Source of the DNA: JANRIC01 sp033765345
Lineage (GTDB): Bacteria; Bacteroidota; Bacteroidia; Cytophagales; Microscillaceae
NCBI GenBank assembly: GCA_033765345.1
Contig: JANRIC010000256.1
Coordinates: 1-13,316, forward strand
Direction of reading: 5' to 3'
Length of the DNA: 13,316 nt
Made by a program: the position numbers and the translations under genes. How positions within the stretch are numbered: position 1 is the stretch's first letter; each line of letters starts with the position of its first letter. The notes beneath the pieces are model-generated. The model searched no databases. It saw only the letters and a list, made by a program, of their open reading frames with translations, and was not told the origin of the DNA. This document shows, piece after piece, positions 6,515 through 13,270 of this stretch.

Positions 6515-7597
6515 AGATATTCCAACCCCTCTGGCGGTTCTGACCAGGAAAGATTCAGGATCTACAAAATTATACTTTTCGGTGGCTTCTTTCAGAGAAA
6601 CACAAACGATGTTGTTATTTTTATAAGAAACCATCTGTCCGAATTTGCCCTCAAGGACGAGTTCAAAGGCTTTGACACCAAACTGTGTAGCCAGTACACG
6701 GTCATACGCAATGGGTGTACCACCACGCTGGATATGCCCCAGTACCGTTTCGCGAATATCGGCTTTACATCCTGCTTGTTTGAGCTGTTGGGAAAGCTGA
6801 TAAGCTACACCACCCAGGCGCAGATTTTCATAACCCACCTCTTCGCTTTTGCGGGCTACGAGCGTACCATCTTTGGCTACAGCTCCTTCGGCAACTACCA
6901 CATTGGCAAAACCCTTTCCGCCCTGATAACGCTGCTCGATGCGCTCCAGCACTTTGTGAATATCATAAGGGATTTCAGGAATTAGACACACCTCCGCACC
7001 TCCAGCAATGGCTGTATGTAGGGCAATCCAACCAGCAGAACGCCCCATCACCTCCATAATCATCACCCGGTGGTGGCTGGCGGCAGTGGTCACGAGTTTG
7101 TCCATAGATTCGCTGGCGATTTGTACTGCTGTCTGAAAGCCAAAGGTGAAATCAGTAGAGGAAAGGTCATTGTCGATCGTTTTGGGGACACCGATGATAT
7201 TAAGACCTTTTTCGTACAGCAATTGAGAAATACTTTGCGAGCCATCGCCTCCAATGCTGATGACGGCCTCAACACCCAAGCTTTTTAGGCGTTCTAGCAT
7301 TTCATCCGATCGGTCTATAAATTCCCAAGTGCCGTCGGGCTTCTCAATCGGCCAACTAAAAGGCCCTCCTTTGGTGGTAGTGTGCAGAATCGTACCACCT
7401 TTTACATGAATTCCAGAGGTAAGTCCTTTGAGGGGAATGACCTCCATAGGGTCGCGTAATACGCCATTGTAGGCTTCCATACTGCCGAATACCTCCCAAT
7501 CGCTTTCTTGCGAAGCTCTTTTGTAGATAGCACGAATCACGGCATTGAGTCCGGGGCAATCTCCTCCACCAGTGAGTACCAAAACTTTCTTTTTCAT
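6503..7597 (-). CDS. 6-phosphofructokinase (group III / mixed-substrate type)
   Basis: A cytosolic glycolytic enzyme of 364 residues that phosphorylates fructose 6-phosphate to fructose 1,6-bisphosphate. Family motifs in order are the N-terminal phosphate-binding loop GGGDCPGLNAVIR (10-22), GGDGS (116-120), PKTIDND (138-144, with Asp142 as the catalytic base equivalent), STDFTFGFQTA (147-157), MEVMGRSAGW (181-190), and the late ETVLGHIQRGGTPIAYDR block. Gly119 (E. coli Gly104) normally indicates ATP, while Lys139 (E. coli Gly124) is typical of pyrophosphate or mixed-type enzymes; the combination is known in ATP-using group III members, so ATP is the better guess. The gene is divergent from the dioxygenase gene across 307 bp and is followed on the same strand by the hydrolase gene after 102 bp. 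No allosteric inference is possible from this alone. Confidence 0.95.
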   Translation of the reverse strand: MKKKVLVLTGGGDCPGLNAVIRAIYKRASQESDWEVFGSMEAYNGVLRDPMEVIPLKGLTSGIHVKGGTILHTTTKGGPFSWPIEKPDGTWEFIDRSDEMLERLKSLGVEAVISIGGDGSQSISQLLYEKGLNIIGVPKTIDNDLSSTDFTFGFQTAVQIASESMDKLVTTAASHHRVMIMEVMGRSAGWIALHTAIAGGAEVCLIPEIPYDIHKVLERIEQRYQGGKGFANVVVAEGAVAKDGTLVARKSEEVGYENLRLGGVAYQLSQQLKQAGCKADIRETVLGHIQRGGTPIAYDRVLATQFGVKAFELVLEGKFGQMVSYKNNNIVCVSLKEATEKYNFVDPESFLVRTARGVGISFGD

Positions 7598-7904
7598 ATC
7601 AAGGATGACAAATTAATTGATTTTATTGTATAAATGGCTGTGGTTTTAAAATAACCAAAAATTTAGTTCAAAAACTAGCTAATGGGTATAAATTCGTAGA
7701 AATCTTGCATTACAAATTTCTGAAGGCTTGATATGATTTTATTTTTGGTATTCTTTCGGTCTCTTTTGGTACTTTGTTGATAATTTGATAAATTCAAACG
7801 CTTTTACAAGCGTATTGATCAGATTCTAGGATTAACAAAATTAAGACCTTAGATTTAGGAAATTCACCAAAATAGATTTTGTGGAAGTATAAAATTGATA
7901 AACA
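7598..7904. promoter_or_regulatory. Divergent intergenic region with helically phased direct repeats
   Basis: This 307-bp gap separates the divergent 6-phosphofructokinase (-) and dioxygenase (+) genes and must hold promoters for both. TTTTGGTA occurs at 7743-7750 and 7764-7771, exactly 21 bp apart, with a variant TTTCGGTC at 7754-7761 between them. Just downstream are TTGATAAT (7777-7784) and TTGATAAA (7785-7792) in tandem. These look like binding sites on one DNA face. No perfect TAnnTTTG box was found; TACTTTG and TAATTTG at 7770-7787 are each one base short. Confidence 0.4.
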
Positions 7905-8783
7905 ATGAACACTAAAAACCCAAGAGATTTTTCTCTGATACACGAGCTAATGACTGACCTTTTCTCCTGGCCTAAGTCCGAAAAAGAATGGGAGCCTTAT
8001 AAACTATCTCCCGAACAAATTGAATTTTATCATTCCAGAGGGTATTTGGCAGGGATTAAGTTATTGAACGAAAAGCAGGTGTCTGTCCTCCAAGATGAAC
8101 TCCGTGAGCTGATTAATCCTGAGCATCCCAAACACGACCTTTTTTATGAATTTCATAGCAATGAATCCGGTAACCCAGATCAGACGCTGTTTCATTCTCT
8201 GGGGCATTGGCGCATCAGCCCGGGCTTTCACGATATTTTGTGGAATCCTGCTTTTGTGATGGCTGCTAGTCAATTGCTAGGTACTTCGGTGCGTTTTTGG
8301 CACGATCAATTGTTCTACAAACCTGCCAAACACGGCGGTGTAGTCGCCTGGCATCAGGATTATTCTTACTGGACACGTACCCAGCCCATGCAACATCTGA
8401 CCTGCTGGGTAGGGCTAGATGATACTGATACGGCAAATGGCTGCCTGCGTTATGTTCCGGGGAGTCATCGCTGGGGATTGCTTCAAAAACCCGAATTGGC
8501 CGGAGAAATGGACGGCTTGAAGCAATTTCTCACGCCTGAGCAACAAGAAGCCTTTCAACCCATTCCCATCGAGCTCAAACAGGGCTATGCTACTTTTCAT
8601 CATCCTCTGATGGTTCATGGCTCTTATGCCAATCAAAGCAGTCGACCTCGAAGAGCATTTGTAATCAATGTATTGGGCGATGGTGTGTATTCAGATAGTG
8701 ACGAACCGCTGCTATCGGGCGTTCCGACGATTCCTAAGGGGCAAAAAATAGAAGGACAGTTTTTTCCTTTGTTATACCAATGA
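7905..8783 (+). CDS. Phytanoyl-CoA dioxygenase (PhyH) family Fe(II)/2-oxoglutarate-dependent oxygenase
   Basis: A 292-residue cytosolic protein of the PhyH-like branch of the double-stranded beta-helix oxygenases, which hydroxylate small molecules while decarboxylating 2-oxoglutarate. The iron ligands are visible: His150 and Asp152 in VVAWHQDYSYW, and the distal His, most likely His238 in HPLMVHGSYANQSS, followed by an Arg cluster (247-250) that would bind 2-oxoglutarate. The segment LTCWVGLDDTDTANGCLRYVPGSH (168-188) is highly typical of the family. The substrate is not predictable; relatives act on phytanoyl-CoA, ectoine and many secondary metabolites, and no ectoine genes are nearby. The ATG at 7905 is preceded by TTGATAAACA without a Shine-Dalgarno sequence. 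It is the first of three same-strand genes (gaps of 106 and 70 bp). Confidence 0.9.
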   Translation: MNTKNPRDFSLIHELMTDLFSWPKSEKEWEPYKLSPEQIEFYHSRGYLAGIKLLNEKQVSVLQDELRELINPEHPKHDLFYEFHSNESGNPDQTLFHSLGHWRISPGFHDILWNPAFVMAASQLLGTSVRFWHDQLFYKPAKHGGVVAWHQDYSYWTRTQPMQHLTCWVGLDDTDTANGCLRYVPGSHRWGLLQKPELAGEMDGLKQFLTPEQQEAFQPIPIELKQGYATFHHPLMVHGSYANQSSRPRRAFVINVLGDGVYSDSDEPLLSGVPTIPKGQKIEGQFFPLLYQ

Positions 8784-8820
8784 TAACGAAACTTGCAAGA
8801 TTTTCATAATTTATACAAAT

Positions 8821-8875
8821 CCTCTTCAGAGAGGCTAACCTGTCTTGTTTGAGCATTTAAACCTTAATTTTCATA
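8821..8875 (+). repeat. Possible degenerate third copy of the palindromic element
   Basis: A small hairpin, CCTCT-TCAG-AGAGG (8821-8834), is followed after 16 bases by GAGCATTTAAACCTTAAT. In copies A and B the inner hairpin is followed after 15-17 bases by [C/G]AGCATTAC...TTAAT. The left arm is not recognisable. It may alternatively be an unrelated weak terminator for the dioxygenase gene. Confidence 0.25.
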
Positions 8876-8889
8876 TTTAATCAAACTAT

Positions 8890-9612
8890 ATGAACCCTTT
8901 TTTAGGAGAATTGATCGGAACGGCACTGCTCGTTTTATTGGGTAATGGTGTAGTAGCCAATGTAGTACTCAAGCGTACCCACGGCGAAAACGCTGGGCTT
9001 TTAGCCATTACACTAGGCTGGGCTATGGCTGTATTTGTGGGAGTATTTACCGTGGCAGAGTTTAGCGGGGCACACCTTAATCCTGCTGTGACAATCGGAC
9101 TCGCTGTAGCAGGATTATTTGAATGGGTAAAAGTTCCGGCATATCTAGCGGCGCAATTTCTGGGGGCTGCATTGGGAGCTTTGCTGGTATGGCTTCATTA
9201 TTTCCCACATTTTGCCCATACCGAAGATCAAGGGGCAAAGTTGGGGGTTTTTTGTACTTCCCCAGCCATCCGGCATGCATTTGCCAACTTTATTTCGGAG
9301 TTGATCGGTACTTTTGTATTGGTTTTTGGCGTGCTTTATATGACAAAAGTTGAAATAGGTGAAGGGAAAGCCACTTTAGGAGCTTTGGATGCGCTACCAG
9401 TCGGATTGTTGGTACTTGGCATCGGGCTAGGTCTGGGCGGTACAACGGGTTATGCCATCAATCCAGCCCGTGACTTGGCACCGAGATTAATGCACGCCTT
9501 GTTGCCGATTCCTCATAAAAGGAGCAGTGACTGGGCTTATGCCTGGATTCCTGTTTTGGGCCCCTGTGCAGGTGGCTCTTTGGCGGGTTTGATGTATCTG
9601 GTTTTGCATTGA
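8890..9612 (+). CDS. MIP-family channel, glycerol facilitator type (aquaglyceroporin)
   Basis: A 240-residue inner-membrane channel with the six-helix, two-half-helix layout of the major intrinsic protein family. Both pore motifs are intact: GAHLNPAVT (Asn64-Pro65-Ala66) and GYAINPARDLAPR (Asn191-Pro192-Ala193). The Asp after the second NPAR (Asp195) is the residue that marks glycerol facilitators rather than strict water channels, so passage of glycerol or other small polyols is expected. Length is normal but slightly short for GlpF-like proteins. No glycerol kinase or glycerol-3-phosphate dehydrogenase is seen in the window, so a dedicated glycerol-use operon is not supported here. It lies 106 bp after the dioxygenase gene and 70 bp before the Gfo/Idh gene, on the same strand. 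Confidence 0.93.
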   Translation: MNPFLGELIGTALLVLLGNGVVANVVLKRTHGENAGLLAITLGWAMAVFVGVFTVAEFSGAHLNPAVTIGLAVAGLFEWVKVPAYLAAQFLGAALGALLVWLHYFPHFAHTEDQGAKLGVFCTSPAIRHAFANFISELIGTFVLVFGVLYMTKVEIGEGKATLGALDALPVGLLVLGIGLGLGGTTGYAINPARDLAPRLMHALLPIPHKRSSDWAYAWIPVLGPCAGGSLAGLMYLVLH

Positions 9613-9682
9613 ATGAAGGATCAAAATGGGCAGTACCTGAGTACGTCCAGATTAAAATTGGAGATTCTTAAATACATAAAAA

Positions 9683-10660
9683 ATGACAATTCGTTGGGGA
9701 ATAATGGGTACGGGCAAAATAGCACATGGTTTTGCCCGTGATTTCGCAGCCGTTCAAAATGCTGAAATACAAGCGGTTGCTTCAAGAGATATGCAAAAAG
9801 CACAGGAGTTTGCCCGTGAATTTGGGATTGCAAAAGCATATAAGAGTTATGAAGACTTGGTAGCAGATACCGAGATAGACATCATTTATATTGCTACGCC
9901 ACACACTTTGCATTATTCCAATACCTTGCTTTGTTTGAATAAAGGCAAAGCCGTTTTGTGTGAAAAACCCCTTGCCGTGAATTATCAACAGGTAAAAGAG
10001 ATGATTGATCTGGCGCGTGATAAAAATCTTTTTCTGATGGAAGCCCTTTGGACTTATTTTTTACCAGCCATCCTACAAGCTAAATCCTGGATAGATCAGG
10101 GGCAAATCGGGAAAATCACACTGATACAAGCCAATTTCGGCTTTAAAACTACCTTTGACCCCAAAAGTCGTTTGTTTGACCCCAACCTTGCCGGAGGAGC
10201 TTTGCTGGATATAGGCATTTATCCTATAGCTTTGGCTATTTTGGTGGCTGAGGGTGATCCCGTGGAAATTAAGGCTTCGGCAAGCCTAGGGCAAAGCAAG
10301 GTAGATGAATACGATGCCATCTTACTAAGTTTTAAAAATGGAATCAGGGCGCAGTTAAGTTGCTCACTGGTCAGTTATTTGAGGGATGATGCTTTTATTT
10401 ATGGCACAGAAGGGTATATCCATATACCTGATTTTTGGCACGCAGAAAAAGCGTTTTTATATCAAGGAGATCAAATGATAGAACGCTTTGAAGATCAACG
10501 CAATACCAGAGGATTTAATTTCGAGACTGATGAGGTCAACCATATACTTACACACCATAAAACCGAAAGCTCCTGTATGCCCTGGCAGCAAAGCATCCGA
10601 TTAATTCAAATTATGGACGAAGTACGCCGACAAATCAATCTGACTTATCCTTTTGAATGA
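9683..10660 (+). CDS. Gfo/Idh/MocA family NAD(P)-dependent oxidoreductase
   Basis: A 325-residue cytosolic dehydrogenase of usual family length. The N-terminal Rossmann fold shows the dinucleotide loop GIMGTGKIAHG (6-16), VASRD (32-36) and IYIATPHTLHY (68-78), then the family hallmark CEKPLAVN (93-100) with Lys95. The C-terminal alpha/beta domain contains GGALLDIGIYPIAL (171-184), whose Asp176 and Tyr180 lie near the usual active site; this block resembles the dihydrodiol-dehydrogenase-like and glucose-fructose-type subgroup. Members oxidise or reduce sugars, inositols and related polyols, so the substrate is likely a sugar or polyol but is not identifiable. The ATG follows a short A-rich leader 70 bp after the aquaporin gene; co-transcription is plausible. 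No terminator is evident after the gene. Confidence 0.92.
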   Translation: MTIRWGIMGTGKIAHGFARDFAAVQNAEIQAVASRDMQKAQEFAREFGIAKAYKSYEDLVADTEIDIIYIATPHTLHYSNTLLCLNKGKAVLCEKPLAVNYQQVKEMIDLARDKNLFLMEALWTYFLPAILQAKSWIDQGQIGKITLIQANFGFKTTFDPKSRLFDPNLAGGALLDIGIYPIALAILVAEGDPVEIKASASLGQSKVDEYDAILLSFKNGIRAQLSCSLVSYLRDDAFIYGTEGYIHIPDFWHAEKAFLYQGDQMIERFEDQRNTRGFNFETDEVNHILTHHKTESSCMPWQQSIRLIQIMDEVRRQINLTYPFE

Positions 10661-11015
10661 GTGAGCGAGAGATGTAGGGAATAGATTGTGAGAGCAAGAA
10701 ATTAAAATTAATTTATCGCTCAGGCTTGTCTAACAAGTATTTCTGATTAGGTTATATGGTATATTTACTCTGTAAAATATCGTGTTTTTATAAGCAATAC
10801 CCTAAAAATTTCAGATTTGACATCATACTGAGCCTGAGCATCCTCTTGCATCTGACATTGTAAACAAAGAGATATTATCCGATAAATTCATCTTAAATCC
10901 TCGATTTAGCGGCTCAACTTACAAATTCTACGAGAGGGAAGTTTATAAGAAATTTTCATTTGACCGTAATAAGCTTGGATGTTAATTTTTATTCAAACAA
11001 TAAATCGTAAAGGCT
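10661..11015. other. Intergenic region upstream of the receiver gene
   Basis: This 355-bp stretch contains no gene I can support. It holds a small inverted repeat, CTTGT-CTA-ACAAG (10725-10737), and a distant 9-bp inverted pair, GCTCAGGCT (10718-10726) and AGCCTGAGC (10831-10839). No clear TAnnTTTG promoter box and no terminator for the Gfo/Idh gene were found. Confidence 0.4.
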
Positions 11016-11426
11016 ATGAGCTCAAATAGAAAATATAGAATCCTCATCGTAGAAGATAGCACAATCAGCAGTTATATTGTCAAAAGGCTGGTAAGAGCCA
11101 GCGGTTTTTTTGAAGAACCTGCTATCCGGGAAGACGGTAGATCAGCCCTCAAATATCTGGAAGGTGCTCAACGCAATCATAGATTTCCCGATGTAATTAT
11201 TTTAGATATTCAAATGCCTGGCATGGATGGCATTGAATTTTTGGAATGGTATGAAAATGATTTTTACGAAAACTACCCTAAAACCAAGATATTTATATTC
11301 AGTATTGAAAATCCCTCAGAGACACAATCAAAAATATTAAGATTTAATGCCGTTGACTCTTTTATCTCCAAATACCAAGACGGATCATTCCTGACCACCT
11401 TATTGCAAAGACTAGCTCTGCAATGA
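11016..11426 (+). CDS. Stand-alone response-regulator receiver domain protein (CheY-like)
   Basis: A 136-residue protein consisting of one receiver domain with no DNA-binding or enzymatic output domain. All signature residues are present: the acidic pair Glu13-Asp14 (ILIVEDS), phosphoacceptor Asp64 (VIILDIQMPGMDG), switch Ser96 (IFIFSIEN) and Lys119 (SFISKY). It should be phosphorylated by a histidine kinase located elsewhere and act through protein contacts. A 355-bp gap upstream and a 266-bp gap downstream leave it apparently on its own transcript, but the next two genes are unusual coiled-coil microproteins, so it may belong with them. SKY in place of the more usual TKP around the conserved Lys is a mild departure. 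The cellular process it controls cannot be deduced here. Confidence 0.93.
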   Translation: MSSNRKYRILIVEDSTISSYIVKRLVRASGFFEEPAIREDGRSALKYLEGAQRNHRFPDVIILDIQMPGMDGIEFLEWYENDFYENYPKTKIFIFSIENPSETQSKILRFNAVDSFISKYQDGSFLTTLLQRLALQ

Positions 11427-11692
11427 TTCCCAAGATTATTTTTAAAATTCTAAAATTGGGAAAGGCGCGCTTGGAAATATTAGGTAAATCATTGATAAAC
11501 AGTTTTTTATAAGCATGGCATATATTTGTCTATAGACAGGATAGGTTTATGGTATAAAAAGCTATACTAGCCTTTTCCGTGAAAGTCGGAATAATCATCT
11601 TCAACTTTACCTTAATTCTTAAAAAGCTTAAGTGCTTTAACTGATTTAACTGCATTTTGGGGCTTAGACACCAAGTAAATTTTTTTTGCACT
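11427..11692. promoter_or_regulatory. Upstream region of microprotein pair with a 12-bp perfect palindrome
   Basis: TGTCTATAGACA at 11527-11538 is a perfect palindrome, followed by a second inverted repeat, GTATA-AAAAGC-TATAC (11552-11567). CCCAA...TTGGG (11429-11460) brackets an AT-rich stretch just after the receiver stop. The palindrome is a candidate operator for the downstream pair, about 155 bp before its first start codon. Confidence 0.35.
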
Positions 11693-11869
11693 ATGAACAC
11701 GAATGGTAAAGTAAATAACAATTTTAATAATTTAAGACTTCAAGTCGAACGAATTCAAGAGCTTCTTTATAATTATATCAAAGCTCTGGCGCATTTAAAA
11801 AAGAGTCAGGAACTCTTTGACAAGGATCTGGAAGATACTGCGAATAATTCGGGTAAATTTTCCAACTAA
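11693..11869 (+). CDS. Coiled-coil microprotein 1 (58 residues, unknown function)
   Basis: I do not recognise this gene. The start chosen is the ATG at 11693, because an upstream start at 11657 would add 12 residues with no helical pattern. After an Asn-rich head (MNTNGKVNNNFNN) the protein becomes one amphipathic helix with unbroken heptad spacing of hydrophobic residues: Leu14, Val18, Ile21, Leu25, Tyr28, Leu32, Leu35, (Gln39), Phe42 and Leu46. The tail is polar. There is no membrane segment or signal peptide. It sits 40 bp ahead of a second coiled-coil microprotein on the same strand and 266 bp behind a lone receiver protein. It could be an adaptor, an anti-regulator or a structural subunit. 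Coding status rests on the heptad pattern and context rather than on homology. Confidence 0.55.
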   Translation: MNTNGKVNNNFNNLRLQVERIQELLYNYIKALAHLKKSQELFDKDLEDTANNSGKFSN

Positions 11870-11909
11870 TTTTAACAAATAACATTTAACTAAAATCAAT
11901 TTTAAAATC

Positions 11910-12065
11910 ATGGGACTAAGAGAAGAGTTTGAAAAGGTAATGAAAAATGCTGATCAGGTGATCAAAAATTCTCAAAAATTGCGCGAGGAAGCCAATAAAG
12001 AGTTTGAGAAAATATTGGGAGATCGCTATCAGAAATATTCCTCAGATCGGGATCGCAAGAAATAA
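11910..12065 (+). CDS. Coiled-coil microprotein 2 (51 residues, unknown function)
   Basis: This short reading frame begins ATGGGACTAAGAGAAGAG and ends at the TAA at 12063. I do not recognise the product. It is rich in Glu, Lys and Arg and forms a single predicted helix with a regular heptad of small or hydrophobic residues: Leu3, Phe7, Val10, Ala14, Val17, Ser21, Leu24, Ala28, Phe32 and Ile35. A basic, polar tail (YSSDRDRKK) follows. There is no signal peptide or membrane segment. It follows the 58-residue coiled-coil gene by 40 bp on the same strand, so the two are probably made together and could pair with each other. The heptad ends in charged positions, as expected for a soluble coiled coil. 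Support is intrinsic only. Confidence 0.55.
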   Translation: MGLREEFEKVMKNADQVIKNSQKLREEANKEFEKILGDRYQKYSSDRDRKK

Positions 12066-12349
12066 GCGTAACCATTCCAAAAAGCCAAAAAGGGAATTAA
12101 TACCCTATGTTTTGAATATCAAACCCTTTTATATACAAGCTTCTTCCCCTCTTTGATAAAATCATCATTCTTAGATTTCTTAACTGAATTTTACATCCTT
12201 CTACGGTGGCGGATTGGACGTTAGATAGGGCGATTGGAAATTTCGTCGTTCATGTCTTCATCCGAACTTTCTCCGGTGGTAAGTTGTATTTTATGTCGGA
12301 ACAGAAAAGGCTTGGTGCAGGCGGGGATTCAACAGCACCACACTTCACA
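12066..12349. other. Intergenic remainder between microprotein 2 and right Rpn 3' element
   Basis: No gene is supported here. The left part is AT-rich with no clear terminator. From 12309 the sequence enters a large imperfect palindrome: GGCTTGG (12309-12315) pairs with CCAAGCC (12410-12416), and GCAGG pairs with CCTGC just inside. CAAAAGCA (12356-12363) and TGCTTTTG (12402-12409) form another inner pair. The palindrome therefore overlaps the Rpn-linked 3' element. Confidence 0.4.
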
Positions 12350-12436
12350 TCAGCACAAAAGCAAATAAAAGGCACTTTACTACAAAATAGCACATCAGCC
12401 CTGCTTTTGCCAAGCCAATGCGTAGGCACAGTTTTA
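12350..12436 (-). repeat. Shared 3' element of Rpn gene, right copy
   Basis: On the minus strand this begins at the Rpn stop codon with AAAACTGTGCCTACGCATTG and ends near the AAGTGCCTTTTATTTGC block (from 12377), matching the left copy in both blocks, order and spacing. It also contains the direct repeat CACATCAGC (12346-12354 and 12391-12399, plus strand) and half of a larger palindrome. Confidence 0.7.
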
Positions 12437-13270
12437 TTCTTTTTTGTTTCGTAATGTTTCTATTTGTTCGATAGCTAAACCTGTTAGTTCTGAAATAGTC
12501 AAGTTGTCAAAGCCTTTTCTTATAGCATTTTTAGCAATTTCAACATTTCTACGTTGTTCTGCTTTTTGCTCCACAAGCAATTTTTCTGCTTTGTCGTCTG
12601 TTTCACGCATTTGGGCGTACTCGTAAGCCTCCAAGTCTGTCTTTGACCAAGTATGGCGGTCTGCCTCTGTGTAAGCTGACTTCAAACCTTCATCGTCTAA
12701 ATTCGCAGGAATAACCGTAAGACTTTCGGCGTTTTTGATGAAATATACCCACTTATCTATGAGTGTGTCAAGTTCTTGTTCGGTTTTGTTGAATTTGGGC
12801 AATTCTATAAAATTGAAATCCAAGTCTTTCAGCTTATGTTCGTGGGTTTCTGTATCTAAAATTAAGTGCCTTGATAAATAATTGCTCGTTTCTAAAAACT
12901 CAAAATTCAAAATACCAATAAAAATAGTAGGTTTGAGTTTATAGTAATCCTCTCCAACGTTGAGTTGAGCAGAATAGCTCTTGGCACTGTAATAAACCAC
13001 TCTTTTAGCAAAGCCCAGTTTGTCCGTAACCTGCATTTCTACAATATATTCCTTACCTGCCTTGTCTTTTGCCTTTACATCTAAAATCGTAGATTTCGCA
13101 CCCAAAATGATAGGTACTTGATAAGGGTTCATGATTTCTACCCAAGTGATTTTTTTGTTGCCTTCCAATTTCAAGACAGCATTGAGGAAGGAAATCAATA
13201 TTTCTGTTTTAGCTGCGTTGCCAAATATCTTACGAAAAGCTATATCATTTTTTATATCGGCAAATTGCAT
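12434..13270 (-). CDS. Rpn-family recombination-promoting nuclease / putative transposase, complete
   Basis: A full-length 278-residue member of the PD-(D/E)XK nuclease family related to E. coli RpnA. The N-terminus shows NDIAFRKIFG (8-17), and the nuclease core is LDVKAKDKAGKEYIVEMQ, with Asp64, Glu78 and Gln80 in the ExQ form common in this family. The LGFAKRVVYYSAKSYSAQL and KPTIFIGILNFEFL blocks follow, then DKWVYFIKNAE and a variable, charged helical C-terminal part ending TGLAIEQIETLRNKKE. By family it nicks or cleaves DNA and may promote horizontal transfer or act in phage defence. The upstream minus strand has TACCTTTA (13296-13303), one base off the -7 consensus; the -33 region lies outside the window. 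It is a diverged paralogue of the left-edge gene. An internal Met221 could start a C-terminal small product. Confidence 0.9.
   Translation of the reverse strand: MQFADIKNDIAFRKIFGNAAKTEILISFLNAVLKLEGNKKITWVEIMNPYQVPIILGAKSTILDVKAKDKAGKEYIVEMQVTDKLGFAKRVVYYSAKSYSAQLNVGEDYYKLKPTIFIGILNFEFLETSNYLSRHLILDTETHEHKLKDLDFNFIELPKFNKTEQELDTLIDKWVYFIKNAESLTVIPANLDDEGLKSAYTEADRHTWSKTDLEAYEYAQMRETDDKAEKLLVEQKAEQRRNVEIAKNAIRKGFDNLTISELTGLAIEQIETLRNKKE

Noticed and set aside
10718..10839. Distant 9-bp inverted repeat GCTCAGGCT / AGCCTGAGC
   Set aside because: The arms are about 104 bp apart and a 9-bp match is not rare in a gap of this size; no other structure links them.
10756..10863. 35-codon reading frame ahead of the receiver gene
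   Set aside because: It has no recognisable motif, no convincing start context and no clear pattern; frames of this length are expected by chance in AT-rich DNA.
11530..11721. 63-codon minus-strand frame between the receiver and the microproteins
   Set aside because: It covers operator-like dyads and the start of microprotein 1, and has no recognisable features.
12206..12454. 82-codon plus-strand reading frame
   Set aside because: It overlaps the Rpn-linked 3' element and palindrome and reads antisense into the Rpn coding end; its composition is not protein-like.
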